Assembly: GCA_022578605.1 (NCBI GenBank)
Contig: MU394073.1
Coordinates: 527,404 to 591,403 of the forward strand
Reading direction: 5' to 3'
DNA length: 64,000 bases
From: Camillea tinctor
Taxonomy: Eukaryota; Ascomycota; Sordariomycetes; Xylariales; Xylariaceae
Part shown: positions 11,927-24,300 of the stretch, piece after piece
How positions within the stretch are numbered: the stretch's first letter is position 1
How the letters are laid out: every line of letters starts with the position of its first letter
The notes under the pieces: model-generated
Told to the model about the DNA's origin: nothing
Databases searched by the model: none
The model's input: the letters and a program-made list of their open reading frames with translations, nothing else
Position numbers and translations under genes: made by a program

Positions 11927-13734
11927 GTTTTTAAAGCGGATCGATAGGTTTCGTTGGTTCGTTCTATAGTAGGTGGTTAATGATGGGTTGTTGAAATTTG
12001 GTCGCGCTGTGATTATCGCATACACAGAGAGACACACAGACACACAAACTCGGAGTTGTCGCAAGTAAACAAATGGAGACGAGAGATGACACTAGCCCCT
12101 TTCTGGAGCCCGCTTAAGCAAGGAGGGAAAGTTGGGTTATCATCACGTGACCGTAAAGCTTTAAGTAGTGGGGTTAATGTGGTGGGCTGGGTGGGATAGG
12201 TGGGATAAGTGGGTGAGTGGGTCATCCTATCGGAGAGATGTACCTAACATACACTTTCACCGACAGATTGGCTGAGGTTTTCTTATGTTCGGCACAGTTT
12301 TAGCTTTCCTCTCTTTCCCTCTCTTTATTTTTTATTTTATTTTTTAATTCTAAAAATTTTTTAAGGTTACTGGGTTATCCGTAGGCAGGAAGTTAGAGGT
12401 TAGAGTATAAACCCTAATAAACTAACAACAACAACAACAATAACAACAACAACATTGAAAGAACTCCTGCATAATTTGACATCCGGTTCCTTTTTTCTAC
12501 AATATTGAAGGAATGTCTTCTCTCCTCTGCACTTTTATCTATGTAGTGTACTAGTACCCTTCCTACTATTACTAGGCTAGTAAAATCTAGACACAAGGTT
12601 CTGACAATTCGATCTTGTTTCGTTCCCGAGGTCTGAACCAGTAAGTGTCTGACTAATCGGGAGGTCGCCAATGGACTCTTTTCGGGTTCTTTTACTTCCC
12701 TTATTCCTTGGACGGACAGGGCGGGTTGCCAGGGTTGAACGGTTAGGCAACTGGGTAGGCGAATGATAAGGCAAGTTTAAGCAGTGCCAAGGGTAAGAAC
12801 GGGCGAGAATACGTAGCCCATCAAGGTCTGTATGGGCTTTGAATCACCCAGCGTGGCAGCAGCATAACAGCACAATGCACCTTCTTGCATGTTTCATTGC
12901 GATATCTATGATGTAGCCATGATGTTTTATTCCATTTTATATACCTAAGTACCTAGGTAGGTATTTTATATCTACTGGACCTCGCATACCTACCTTCCTT
13001 AGCTATACTTTCAAGTACAAAGGCAGGCTGTGTACGACGTCGCACAAAATAGACCAGCTCACTAATCCAACTAATTCAACTAATCTAACTAGTTTAGGCA
13101 CTTTTATACAGCGTGTACAAATTCCGATATCCCTATTTTCCATGTTCTGGATATCCAAAACCTACGTAGTAGAAAAAGACCCATCACCAGTCATCAGCCA
13201 TCATTCATCATCCATCTTATTATCAAGAACCATTCGCCCACCAACCCTCCCGCTTTGTTCTACTCTTTAATCTCACTTTATTTTGGTCCACTCATTCACT
13301 TCACCCAACCGTAAGATAAACGTACCTAATATATTCATCTGTTCACCCACTCATCCATATAAATCTGTATTATCTTACGTACCTCCCCAGCCTACTTACT
13401 ATCTTCCTAACCTCAGGCGTGGGGTAGAATAGGAGGAACGCGTCAAATCCAGCCCAAAAAATAATTCGAAAGTACATGAACTCGGGATAGTTCTCGCCTT
13501 CCTTTTTTTCTTCTTGTTTTTTTCCCCTTCTACTTCTCTCCTACTTCATCCAACTGCATCCAATGGATCCGGCAGTAGTCTGTCTTTGTCGATAAGACTA
13601 CACTATCGCTGCCGCATTCCTCTCGTGATGGCAAGTTAACAAAATAAAACTAAAAAGGGAAAAATAAAATAAGCAAAGGAGGGAGGGGCAAAAAGAAAGG
13701 AAAAGAAAAAAAAAAGGAAAGAAAAAGCAACAGC
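11927..13734. other. Divergent promoter region, condensin and exchanger genes
   Basis: A 1.8 kb spacer without a supported gene. It contains an AAC-type microsatellite (about 12421-12453), T-rich stretches near 12310-12362, a TACCTAGGTA palindrome at 12950-12959 and an ACGCGT site at 13438. An A/G-rich, pyrimidine-poor leader of about 90 bases runs directly up to the exchanger start codon. Short open frames show no domain. Confidence 0.6.
12421..12453. repeat. AAC trinucleotide microsatellite
   Basis: Tandem AAC units interrupted once by AAT, in the divergent promoter. Confidence 0.85.
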
Positions 13735-16700
13735 ATGGCTCGCATTCAATATCGAAGAAAAAGGACCCTGGACTCTCGCCCCTTTTACACCACCATATTC
13801 CTATTTGTCATAATTGCCGTCTACTGCCTTTTCGTCAGGGGTCCGTCCGCTGCACCGGTACTGCACCTGCATCAGCACCAGCAACGCCGTCATCTGCAGG
13901 TTCGGGCCGACGAGGAATGCCGTCTGGTCCACAGTGCTAGGGTTGAGGACCGGTGCGCATTCGTTAAGCGCAATTGTCGTGATGATGAAGCAGGCCTAAT
14001 CCGGTACTTGACTCTGTACTATTGCAACCTTGGCCATGTACAACCCCTGGCATTCATTATATTGGTGCTCTGGCTGGGCCTCCTGTTCACCACCATTGGT
14101 CTCACTGCAAGCGATTTCTTCAGCGTCAATCTTAGTACGATTGCTACCATCCTGGGCTTGAGTGAGAGTTTGGCTGGTGTTACATTTCTGGCCTTCGGAA
14201 ATGGCTCGCCAGATGTCTTCAGCACCTTTGCCGCCATGAGCTCTAATAGTGGGAGCATGGCTATCGGGGAACTGATTGGGGCTGCGGGTTTTATCACCAC
14301 CGTTGTGGCCGGTTCCATGGCTCTAGTGCGCGAGTTCAAGGTCAGCAAAAATACCTTTGTTCGAGACATCTGCTTTTTTGTCGTTGCAGTGTGTTTCGCC
14401 ATGGTTTTTCTGGCTGATGGCATCCTCCACTTCTGGGAATGCTGCGCCATGATCGCATACTACCTATTCTATGTCCTTGTGGTCGTGGGTTGGCATGCAA
14501 TCACCAAAAGGCGACGTGCTAGAAGGGCTAAGGAGGCTGCTTCTCGTAGCCACTTCTACGCATCTACAGGTGGCCATGCAAATGATGAGCTTGAACCCTA
14601 CCGAGATGACCCCGACGACGAGGACACTGTGCCAGATTCGCGTCGTACCTCTAGTGCCATGGATGTGAGCATCTTGGAGAGAGGTCCTAGGATCGAGATC
14701 GGTCCTGCTGATAAAGGATATGAAGATGATACCGATCATAGCCAGCATGTTGCTGCCGAGGTAGCAAGTAGTATGAGGGTCAATCGACCTCGTGGGAGGA
14801 GAAGCGTTACCACCATCACTCCAATCCGGCCAAGTCTTGTGGGTGCTCTCGAATTCAGATCGGTGTTGTCCTCCTTACAGAAAGAGGGCAATATGCGTAT
14901 GAAACCCATTCATTCTCGCAGCCGTTCCGCCGACCACATAGAGTTTCGAGTTGGAGAGCCTATCGGAGAGCCTATTGAAGACCCTATCGAAGACCCTAGT
15001 GGCGTGCAAACTGCTCCAGTTCCATCGGATCCATATTCTGGAGCCAGGACCCGGGCCCATTCTTCTGGAGCCGTCCCGCATTTGCTTGACTCGGATCTTG
15101 CATCCCGTCAGCCGTTGGGAGACCGGAGTGTTACTCCTTCCATGCATACAATAGGTGGAAAACTAGCCCCTCCTCCTCCGGATGACCAGCCGGGAAGTCG
15201 ATCGACAGGTACACCGAGAACTTTGGATGAGGCCCAGAATTTGCCCCCACAGCTGCATAAGCTTCAAATACCCACGCACAGCCCTCCCGGCAGTGAGAGA
15301 TCATCACCAGCATTGTCCCCATTTCCTGGGTACTCAGACTCCCCTTTTGCCATAACCCCGAACGTGGAAAGGTCTTCTTACCTGATGCCAGCCCCGGCAA
15401 TAGAACACCATCCATCGTTGTCTACTCTAGTCGAACACGTGCATCCAAAACCTGTCAGATGGTGGCCTTATCAGCTTTTGCCCGCCCCGCATATCTTGCT
15501 CAACACACTATTTCCCACTCTGCAAGGTTGGCAGGAAAAGTCTGTGTGGGATAAATTTATCAGCATTATATCGGTACCCAGTATCTTTCTACTAGTGATA
15601 ACACTGCCTGTGGTAGAGAGCGAGACGCCCGATGAGGACTTGGACGAAAGCATTGTAGAGCAGCCGGCGTCGGGACATCTTGGAAACACAGCGCCCCCTG
15701 TGTCCTACGAGCCGGATGGAGAAATCGAACCCGAGACAGAGTGGCAGCGATATAGACGCAGTACGAGGTCTAGAGGATCTAGTCGCAGTCCTTCGCCAGC
15801 CCTTATTTCGTTCGAGACAGACCAAGATGAGCTTAGGGATGGTCAAAACGAGGCTGTGCAGGCTATTCCTACCTTGAGTGTACAACCGCCAAAACCTGCT
15901 TCGGAGCTGGGACAGGACAGCTCAACGTTGCCGGAGGAGGATCCAGGGTGGAACCGTTGGCTGCTGATTCTTCAAATCTTTATCGGTCCGCTATTTTGCG
16001 TGTTCATTGTCTGGGTAAATATGGCCGAAGATCTAGACCAGCCCATAAATGTCCTTGTGAGATCTTTGCTCATTTCGCTTGTTTGCTCTCTGGTGGTACT
16101 CGCCGTCATCCTGACGACTACGTCCCCTGACCACAGACCCAAGTACCACTTTTTGTTTTGTTTCCTAGGGTTTGTCATCGCCATTGCCTGGATCTCCACG
16201 GTGGCAGGTGAAGTCGTTGGAGTCTTGAAGACATTCGGTGTGATCCTGGATATATCAGATGCTATTTTAGGTCTCACTATTTTTGCCATCGGCAATTCAA
16301 TCGGGGATCTAGTCGCTGATATTACTGTGGCTCGACTTGGATATCCTGTCATGGCATTGTACGTTACCCTCTCATTCCATTTCCTAGGAACGCCATATGC
16401 TAAGCAGTTTTTTAATGTCACTCTAGGTCGGCCTGTTGTGGTGGGCCATTGCTCAACATCCTACTTGGCATTGGTTTAGGAGGCGCCTATCAGACTATAC
16501 AAGCAGCCAACAAGCGAAAGGCTGAACATCCTGATGAGCCCTTCCAATATCAGCCCTACCACATAGAAGTCAACGGCACACTAATGGTGTCAGCAATAAC
16601 TCTGCTCCTGACGTTATTCGCCCTTCTCACCGTGATACCTATGAATAAGTGGATTATGAGTAAGAAAATCGGTTGGGGGCTCATTGCGCTTTGGACGACC

Positions 16701-16757
16701 AGTACGGTAGCGAATATTGCGATTGAAGTCACGGGCGTCTGGCAGAATATAGCCTAG
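13735..16757 (+). CDS. Sodium/calcium exchanger family membrane protein
   Basis: Model: 13735-16358 and 16427-16757, giving 984 aa. The protein is a CaCA-superfamily cation exchanger resembling the fungal vacuolar/ER and NCLX-like group. Both hallmark alpha repeats are visible: alpha-1 at about 136-168 (LAGVTFLAFGNGSPDVFST) and alpha-2 at about 838-890 (LTIFAIGNSIGDLVADITV), the latter crossing the intron into SACCGGPLLNILLGIGLGG. An N-terminal hydrophobic segment lies at 20-35. Multiple membrane spans occur at about 105-255 and from about 740 onward, separated by a long Ser/Pro/Asp-rich soluble loop (about 258-690) typical of regulated exchangers. The loop includes a short tandem motif, GEPIGEPIEDPIEDP. 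Ion selectivity (Ca2+/H+ or Ca2+/Na+) and the membrane involved cannot be told from sequence. The 68-base intron interrupts the second repeat between VMAL and SACC. Confidence 0.9.
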
Positions 16758-17562
16758 ATGGTCATTCCTGGTGCGAAATATTTTGTATTATACCTATGTT
16801 CGACCGTCCGATACACTCATTGCGCTATAACGACTTGCACGTTTCATGAGTAATAAGATAGTTTAGATACCCGTTGGCGAATATACATGTACGACAGCGA
16901 ATGAACAGAATATCTGTTTGCTTGTGCGGTTTAATGGCGGTTGTGCAAAGTATGAGTCAAGGTAGGACATGACGAAGTTGATTTGCGTCGTCTTTACCGG
17001 CAGTTATGTATGGCAAGGATTGCGTGATACCTTCACTGAGCAGAATCAAGGCTAGTTTCATATGCACCTAACGGATCATTGAATGCTACAGTCCGCCTAT
17101 AAGCTTACACAATACTAGAACCCGGGACGCTGCATCGCATCGAACACGTATCAGGGGCGAGACCTCCAGGCTATTTTGAAGATGAGAGCACGTGTTGTTT
17201 GTTCTTCTCGCCCGGCTGGTGCCTTGACCACGACGGTTATCGGGAGCACATGAAGGCCACGCAATCTAATTACACAAGGGCCATCAAGATATGATGTTCA
17301 CACAACTCTGATAGAGGGACGGGTAGGTTGGGGAGTAGACAGACCCAATATAAAAGGCCAGCAACTTGCCTAGCTGAAAGGGGAGATAGAGCTAACCAAC
17401 TTCTACCTACAAAACAACATACTTGATCGAATTATCGCAGCATACCTACCCCTTTTAATTACTAGGCCATAACCGAATTGCGAGAATCTTGAGCAAACCT
17501 ACAACCTATCTTTCTCATATAGCAACTACAGCTTGGGAAACCTTTATAGATTTTCTTCTATC
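16758..17562. other. Intergenic spacer with a TATA-type promoter
   Basis: This is the 3' flank of the exchanger gene and the promoter of the next gene. No coding region was seen. A TATAAAA box lies at 17349-17355; AGGGG (17379-17383) and CCCCT (17449-17453) are STRE-like pentamers. Confidence 0.6.
17349..17355 (+). promoter_or_regulatory. TATA box for the 17563 gene
   Basis: TATAAAAGG sits 214 bases upstream of the start codon. Consensus TATA boxes are uncommon in fungal housekeeping promoters and fit an inducible gene. Assigned by sequence and position only. Confidence 0.5.
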
Positions 17563-18258
17563 ATGGACAACCTAGATATCCCCCAGGACGAAAAGAAGTC
17601 CACGGGAGCTTCTCAGCGAGCAGACGATACTAGCGTTACTATCGCTGATGGCACCACGGTGAACCCAGCAACCGTCGACCAACAGATCGGCAGCGCCAGG
17701 AGAAGCCGCGACAGGCCCCTCACTGTCCCCGCCAGCGGAGTTCCGGAGACCCAAGCACAGGACTTCGCCCACGGCCGCGGACGGTTCACTTACGGGACGC
17801 GGTCGGCGGAGGGATCGCTGCGGCGTAGCGGTACCACGGTGGGATCTATAACAACAATACCACCAACAACTGCAGCAGTAGGAGTAGAAGGAGTAAGCGA
17901 AGGGGAAAGGGGGGATAACGAAAAGACATTGCTTGAGGAGCAGGAAGAAGAGGAGAAGGTGAAGGAGAAGGAGAAGGAAGATGGGGGTGTTGTTGTAGGC
18001 GCGGAGAAGAAGACGAAGAAGAGAGATAAGGGGGGTGAGGAGGGAGAGTGTATGTGTGAGGGGCATGGAGAGCATGAACATGAACATGGACACGGACAGG
18101 GCCGTGGTGGTAAGCTTAAGGATATGGTGCGTAATATGCTTGGGGTTAGTGTTTATGGGGATGAGGGTGAGGAGGAAGTTGAAGGGAAGAAGAAGAAGGG
18201 AAAGGGGGGGAAGGGTGTGGATGACACTGGGAAAAGTGTTTACTCTAAGCAAAAGTAA
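17563..18258 (+). CDS. Hypothetical charged, His-rich protein (231 aa)
   Basis: An intronless frame beginning MDNLDIPQDEKKSTG. I do not recognise a family. The first 110 residues are Ser/Thr/Arg-rich and polar. A Glu/Lys-rich stretch (EEQEEEEKVKEKEKE) follows, then a Cys/His segment (CMCEGHGEHEHEHGHGQG), a short possible helix (KLKDMVRNMLGVSVYG) and a Lys/Gly-rich C-terminus (KKKKGKGGKG). No signal peptide or membrane span is visible; most of the chain looks disordered. The His/Cys cluster could bind metal, but this is inference. ATG 17563 was chosen as the first in-frame ATG after the TATA box. Codon content shifts towards GAG/AAG/GGG in the second half, consistent with repeat expansion. Confidence 0.6.
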   Translation: MDNLDIPQDEKKSTGASQRADDTSVTIADGTTVNPATVDQQIGSARRSRDRPLTVPASGVPETQAQDFAHGRGRFTYGTRSAEGSLRRSGTTVGSITTIPPTTAAVGVEGVSEGERGDNEKTLLEEQEEEEKVKEKEKEDGGVVVGAEKKTKKRDKGGEEGECMCEGHGEHEHEHGHGQGRGGKLKDMVRNMLGVSVYGDEGEEEVEGKKKKGKGGKGVDDTGKSVYSKQK

Positions 18259-18562
18259 GAGGAAAGAGAGTGAGAGAGAAAAAGGTGAAGAGAGATACCC
18301 CTTTAACTGACTATTTTCTCTCTCCCTCTTTCGTTGACTTACCTCGATAGCGGGTTCTATCATAGGAATCATTCATTAGATACTTTTCTTCTTCTTCTTC
18401 TTCTCCTTCTTTTGTACGGAGAAAAGGGGGCATTGCTCGAGTCTGAACCTAGAACGGTTTTATATTGCAGATACCTACCTAATAAAAAAAGTCGATGTCG
18501 ATTCACAAGAGGACATCAGGGTCGATATATGTATTGCTGTACGTATAAGACAAACTTATAGC

Positions 18563-18800
18563 TTAACCTGTCATATATAAATCCTTACTAGGTTAGGTTA
18601 CAACCTAGTAAGTAGTATGTAGAAGTATAAGTATAAAGGAGGGGAGGGGTGGTGGAGGATTTCCCAGCGCTAATTGGATCTCTGTATAAAGAGATCTGAT
18701 TTAAGCTTAGCGCTTTCTCGTATGCCCTGACCGCTTTTACACTACTAACCTCCAGTCCTCCAGGGGTCCTGCTAGTGTAGCTTAAAACTAATAAGGTTAA
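18563..18800. repeat. Cluster of hairpins, candidate MITE or structured RNA
   Basis: Three inverted repeats lie within 240 bases. An 11-bp perfect stem (18584-18594 with 18602-18612) has a 7-base loop. A two-tier stem follows: AGCGCTAA 18666-18673 with TTAGCGCT 18707-18714, enclosing GATCTCT 18677-18683 with AGAGATC 18690-18696. A third has TACACTA 18738-18744 with TAGTGTA 18773-18779, enclosing ACCTC/GGGGT. Short TTAACCT and AGGTTAA sequences (18563-18569, 18794-18800) flank the cluster as possible terminal inverted repeats. Nothing tells a fold-back element from a transcribed RNA. Confidence 0.4.
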
Positions 18801-18840
18801 CGAGGGGCATTTTTGTTCAAAGGTCATTGGGGAAACCACG

Positions 18841-18862
18841 ACACACACACACACACACACAC
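18841..18862. repeat. CA dinucleotide microsatellite
   Basis: About eleven AC units, followed by a CT-rich run in the phosphomannomutase leader. Confidence 0.9.
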
Positions 18863-19073
18863 ATATTAACTCTCTCTCTCTCTGTCTCTCTTTCCTCAAT
18901 TGACACCTTTCATTACTCATCCTTCATTACTCATCCTGCTTTATCTTTTCCTCCTTTATCTTTCCTCATTACTTCATCCTCCTTCATCCTTTCTCTTCCT
19001 TCTTCCCCTCATCCGCCCATCTCTCTACCATCTTATACCTACCCAACCCCCCACCACTTACATACAATACAAC

Positions 19074-19993
19074 ATGGACTCCGGTGCCCCTCCTTACCCT
19101 CCTCTCGAGGACCGTCCCATCAAGAACACCATCTGCCTGTTCGATGTCGACGAGACCCTCACTCCCGCGCGCCTGAGTGCTTCGCCCGAGATGCTGCGGG
19201 CCCTCGAGCTGCTGCGCCAGAAGGTCGCCATTGGTTACGTGGGGGGTTCCAACCTGGTCAAGCAGCAAGAGCAGTTGGGCGCCGCTGATCGTCCCGTTAC
19301 CTCCATGTTCGACTACTGCTTCAGCGAGAACGGCTTGACCGCCTTCAAGCTAGGCGCCGAGCTGCCTAGCAACAGCTTCATTCAGTGGTTGGGCGAGGAT
19401 CCCTACAAGGAGTTTGTCAACTGGGTCCTGCACTACATCGCCGACCTCGACATCCCCGTAAAGCGCGGTACCTTCGTCGAGTTCCGCAACGGCATGGTCA
19501 ACATATCCCCCGTCGGCCGTAACGCCTCTACCCAGGAGCGCCGCGACTTTGAGCAGTACGATAAGCAGCATAAGATCCGCGAGACTATGGTTGGCAAGCT
19601 GAGGGAGAAGTTCGGACACCTAGGCTTGACGTATGTTGTTTCCCCCCTTTCCCCTTCCCCTATTTCTTTCGTGTGTATAAAGAATAGGACAAAATCAAAC
19701 TAACTCCAATCCCCCTTACCCCCTTTTTTTTTAGTTTCTCCATCGGCGGACAGATCTCCTTCGATGTTTTCCCCACGGGCTGGGACAAGACCTACTGCTT
19801 GCGACACCTAGAGGACGAGGCGCGCAAGCCCGGCGGCATCAGCTACACTACGATTCACTTCTTTGGCGACAAGACGCAACCCGGAGGCAACGACTACGAG
19901 ATTTATGTCGATTCCCGCACTATTGGACATGCCGTAGAGGGTCCTGCCGAGACCCTCAAACTAATCAAGGAGCTGTTCGATGTTCAGCCTTAA
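19074..19993 (+). CDS. sec53: Phosphomannomutase (eukaryotic PMM/Sec53 type)
   Basis: Model: 19074-19630 and 19735-19993, giving 271 aa, slightly longer than the usual 250-260 because of an N-terminal extension ([18 protein letters not shown]). The enzyme interconverts mannose-6-phosphate and mannose-1-phosphate in the cytosol, feeding GDP-mannose for glycosylation, GPI anchors and cell wall. It belongs to the HAD superfamily: the DVDETLTP motif gives nucleophile Asp24 and acid/base Asp26. Other PMM hallmarks are [59 protein letters not shown] and the metal-binding [16 protein letters not shown]. The 104-base intron splits the GLT/FSIGG junction. Codon use is strongly C-biased in third positions compared with neighbours, which suggests high expression. 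Confidence 0.97.
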
Positions 19994-21366
19994 ATTTCAC
20001 GTAGATAACGATAAAAAACAAAAGAGATACCACATCCTAGCGTCTTAATTCTCCTGTCCCTACCCCTCGCCTTTTCTTCCTGTTCTTCTGGTGATAGTAT
20101 TTCACCCTTGGCGGAAATTCCCGAATGACGACTAAAGATATATATAGAAAAGGGGTAGGAAGAGAGGAAAGCTATCGGATCACGTAAAGGGGGGGCAAAT
20201 GGGTTTAAAAAACACTTTGATTACGAATAAATGAGTAGGAAAGAAACGAAACGAATACCCAACAGGACCACAAAAAAGAAATCTAGAGATAGACCACGAG
20301 ATGATGGACCCTGTATCTAGATAGACAGAAAAGAAAAGTCAAATAAAAGACTAAGAATACTGACAATATATTCCTAAGCAACATCGAGAAAGGGTGGTTG
20401 ACTTAAGTACCTTGACCCTTTCTCCCCCCCTGTAATCTAATACAAACACTACCATTTCCTCCATATTTATCGTTGCAGTTATAACGTGACGTTTTCCCAT
20501 CAGTCTTTCTTAGGATCTACAATCACGTGGGGGTATAAGATGATGCGAAAATGAAAGATCATAGGTCCATACAGAAAAGGAAAAGGGGGACTGGAAGGAC
20601 GTTGAGAGAGAGGAGAGAGAGGGGGGGGGGGGGGGCATATCAAGCTAAGGAATCAAGCAAGTAGGTAGTTATATGGCTCTCTGTTATCCTTAATATTGTC
20701 ACGCAAGTCAAGTAAGGAAGTGGGTAAAAGAATTATCATGACGTTTTAAATCAACATCCTTGCTTAGTATTTATTTTCAATATGGAAATTAGAGACTTAG
20801 GTATGTACGTACGTTATGTTATTGTTTCAAAACCATCACTATCACTATAACTACCACCATCACTGCTACTAACACCTAGGTATAGACAGAAAAGACCAAG
20901 TCGGAAGAGGAAGACCAACCGGGGGAGAAAAAATACTACTAAATGAATATCACCATCGAAAAGGCCCCCTTTCTGCCTCCTTTCGCTCGCTCGCTCGCTA
21001 GCTAACATTCCTTACAACCTGGAGGTTTACAGTATTTCTTTCCAACTTCATAATGCGTACATATCCTATATAACCACTCGCTCCCTCTACTCTTGAGAAA
21101 AAAATCTGTCTCATGCTTCCACTGCGCATCTCTCCTTGTCTTACTTTGCCGTTATGTAGACGCAACCACCAAACAAACAAAATGGATTTATCTTGTCATC
21201 GTCAATCATCGCCACGAACATTCTCGTGAATCATGTCGTCGATAAATCCCAGCACAACTTGATAGATATTTTCCGACTTTCCTATACTTCCTTATGTTCA
21301 TCCCCACGCCTTTCGGCTCAACTCATGTCTAGTTGTTCGCTTAGTTGCTCATTGACCCAGTCCGCT
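19994..21366. other. Convergent intergenic spacer
   Basis: The 3' flanks of phosphomannomutase (+) and the PhoD-like gene (-). Only short frames without domains were seen. It contains a run of 15 G (20621-20635) following a GA-rich tract. Confidence 0.6.
20621..20635 (+). repeat. Poly-G run (15)
   Basis: An uninterrupted G homopolymer directly after a GA-rich stretch. Confidence 0.85.
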
Positions 21367-24300
21367 TCACCTCCCAAATTCAAGATGCGGCACGATGACT
21401 GGCCCGTATTTCGTCGGGGTAGCGTACGCGCCGTCGCCCTGGACCACAAAGTCCACTGCGAGGCTCAGCTTGCTAAGACCACTGCTATTATTGCTGCTGT
21501 GACCCGAGGCGACGCTGGCAGCGTACTGGGTGCCTGCAATGGCCTCGGGGTCATAAGCAACGACGGCAATGTAGTTACGGCGGCCCATGAGCTTCTTGAG
21601 TTCGCGCGGGGCGCCGCTGGCGTCCGTGTGGAAGATCTCCATCATATCCTCCTTCGTGTCGCTAGGCTCATGGTTTGACTTGGTGCCGTTGAGCGGCACG
21701 TAGTGCGCCTTGTTGTTGTGCAGCATTTTGAGGATGTACTGCGCTGCCGGCGCTGCCACGATCGGTGACGTGATGATTTGGTACATAGTCTTGTGATCGC
21801 TTGGGTGCGACGGGTCATGCACAAGGCCGGCGCCCGCAGCATTGACATCTAGTATTACGGATTAGCAAAAGCAAAAGATTACAACTGTAAGAACAAATGA
21901 AATGACTCTAGACATACCTCCTGATAGGAAAGTCATGCGCATGCCCTTCTGGTGGGCGATGCCTTGCAGGGTCCGGATTAGATACGTGCGCTCGAGATCT
22001 TTAGTGTCGTGTGTCCACATGTCTTTCAGGATCTCGCCAATATCCAGGTCGCCGAACTGGTTGACGACGTTGCCCATGAGCCCAGACTTCCCAACCGCTT
22101 TCTTGACCTGGCTAAAGCCTTGTGCGACCATCTCCTTGCCACCAACGATTCCGGCTACCGAGCTCGTCACCTTACCTAACACGTTGTACGTAGTATTTAC
22201 AGCTTTCTTGCCCGTCGCAAACGTGTTAGCGAGGCTTTCCACCGTGTCCAAGCGCGGGTATATCAACGGCACAGATAACATCCACAGACAATGCTGCACA
22301 CTCGGAGGTAGCATCGCCACCTTGGGGAAGAGCCCCTGATATGTAGGTCCCGCAAGTACGCGGTTCTGGGTACGCTCTGATCGTAAGTCCGCACCTACTA
22401 CAACCACCGCGGGTCCCAGGAACTTTACAAAGTGCCATCCTTGGCCGGTAATTGTGAATAGGTCCAAATCGTGGTTTACGTTCCGAAGAACCTCAAGAGT
22501 AGTGTGGTGCTGGAAGAGGAGATACATATCTACTGCTATCCGCCCAATGTTCTTGAACATCTGGGAGTTTTGCATATAGTCAGGATAAGAGCCATACCCA
22601 TCGAAACTAGTTATTTCATCAGCACGTGGTTACAAAGCAAGGAAAATATTTCTGATAGGACTCACATATCATGGTCGTCAATCTGGCAAACGTGAGGAAT
22701 CTGTGCAAAAGCTTCACGCAAGAAAGGCTGATCGAAATGGCTTGTGTAGAAGTGGAAGTATGCATGTGTGACATCTTCCTCGTGGCGCGCCGTCCATGAG
22801 GCATTCTTTCGGTTGTCTTTGCCGGGCATCGCAAGCCACTGCTTCAGGAGTGGAACTTCTTTCCAAAGCCTGTCGCCGTAGATCTGATCGCCAAGGCCTA
22901 GCTGGACGTGGAAGCCGCCGCAGTCCACGTTCTTTTGCAACACATCCTTCCACATGAACCCTAAACCGCCCAGCTTATTGCGCTCGTTCTGTGAAGTACT
23001 AGCAGCAAAATCGTTCCCCGAATGTGCCACGAAGCGCCAACACGTCTCTTGTTTACCCGCCACCACAAATTCGTAGCGCGTGCAGCCCAGGTGCGATGTC
23101 ACAGCATAGGTCCACCTATCCGTGCCGCTTTCATCCATCGCCAGGTCTACGTCATACTTGAAGAACTGCCATCTCTGGTGAGTATATATGGAATGGGGTA
23201 CCAGCTGACGAGGATTGGGCGATAAATCAGCACTTTTGTGAATGTGGATTGTAGGCGGTTGAGGTGCATCTGTGACTATCATGATGCTGCCAAGCCAAAC
23301 TCCCTTTTCGACGTCCATATTTACATATCTAAGGTAGGGGCCAAAGTAGACACCATTAGTCGGCTGGACTTTGTACATTTCAACACCGGCCCCGGGTGGA
23401 CCGGAGAAGCCAGCCGCAGTGGGTGTCGCGGTTGCAACGCTCATGATACTTTCAGCATATCCAGGTGTTTGTGGAGGGAACATAGGGGACGCCATAGCAC
23501 TCTGCTTCCCAAACATGGGCGATCCCAGAGGGTTGCCGTATGTCGAAGCAGTAGGAGATAGGGGGGCGGTTTCATGATGGATGGGGTTTGGCCCCTTGGG
23601 AAATTCCCATTGTGTAGCCTGCGTAGCCAGATGGATGTAGTAATACTGGCCAGAGTTCTGGTCTAAGTGGGCTATCCAGCCCTCCGGCAGAGGCGGGGGA
23701 GAAGTAGGGCCCTGAGCACCTTGGAATGGCGATGGCGTGTGAACAACAGCTTGCGCTTGCTGCCCGTTCTGCTGAGGTTGGGGCTCGGGTCTTGGATCGT
23801 TCGCAAACGCTGGATGTCCTGGGTGCTGCAAGGCTGGAGATGCCAAAGCAGCAGTAACCTCCGCCGGTTTCTTTGGTGGTGAAGATGCCTGAGCAGGAGC
23901 AGCCTGGGCTGGTGTAGAGCTCGTACTTGGTTGTTGAGTAGGTATAGGTCTCTGTTTCTCGTTTGGATATGCCGAGGAACCCCCAGAAGGGGTTATGCTA
24001 GAATATGCAGGCGGGGGGCTCGGTGACATCTGCATTCGTTGGAAGTCCTGTTCTAGAACACTGACCTGTAGTGCTGGTCCTCCACCCGAATTTGAGTTGG
24101 AAGGTGAACTGGAGGTTTCTGGCCTTGTAGGCTGAGCACTAAATGCCGAGGCAGTCGGGCTTGTCACAGGATTCGCCCCCTGATAGACGGTTGGTGGACC
24201 ATGCGGCTGCTGATCCGGCGACTCAGTCGGTGTCCACGGACGAGGAGGTTGCGGAGTCTGCTGTTGTCCGTATTGTGCTAACCGCTGTGCTGCTGCCGCG

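Larger units (their letters stand above)
18259..19073. other. Intergenic spacer with hairpin cluster and CT-rich leader
   Basis: This region holds a CTT-type microsatellite (about 18389-18412), the structured segment at 18563-18800 (listed separately), a CA repeat (about 18841-18862) and a strongly pyrimidine-rich leader (about 18868-19050) directly before the phosphomannomutase start. CT-rich leaders are common at highly expressed fungal genes. No coding region is supported. Confidence 0.6.

Noticed and set aside
18588..18920. 110-codon minus-strand frame over the hairpin cluster
   Set aside because: Openness is explained by the dyads and CA/CT repeats; no domain recognised.
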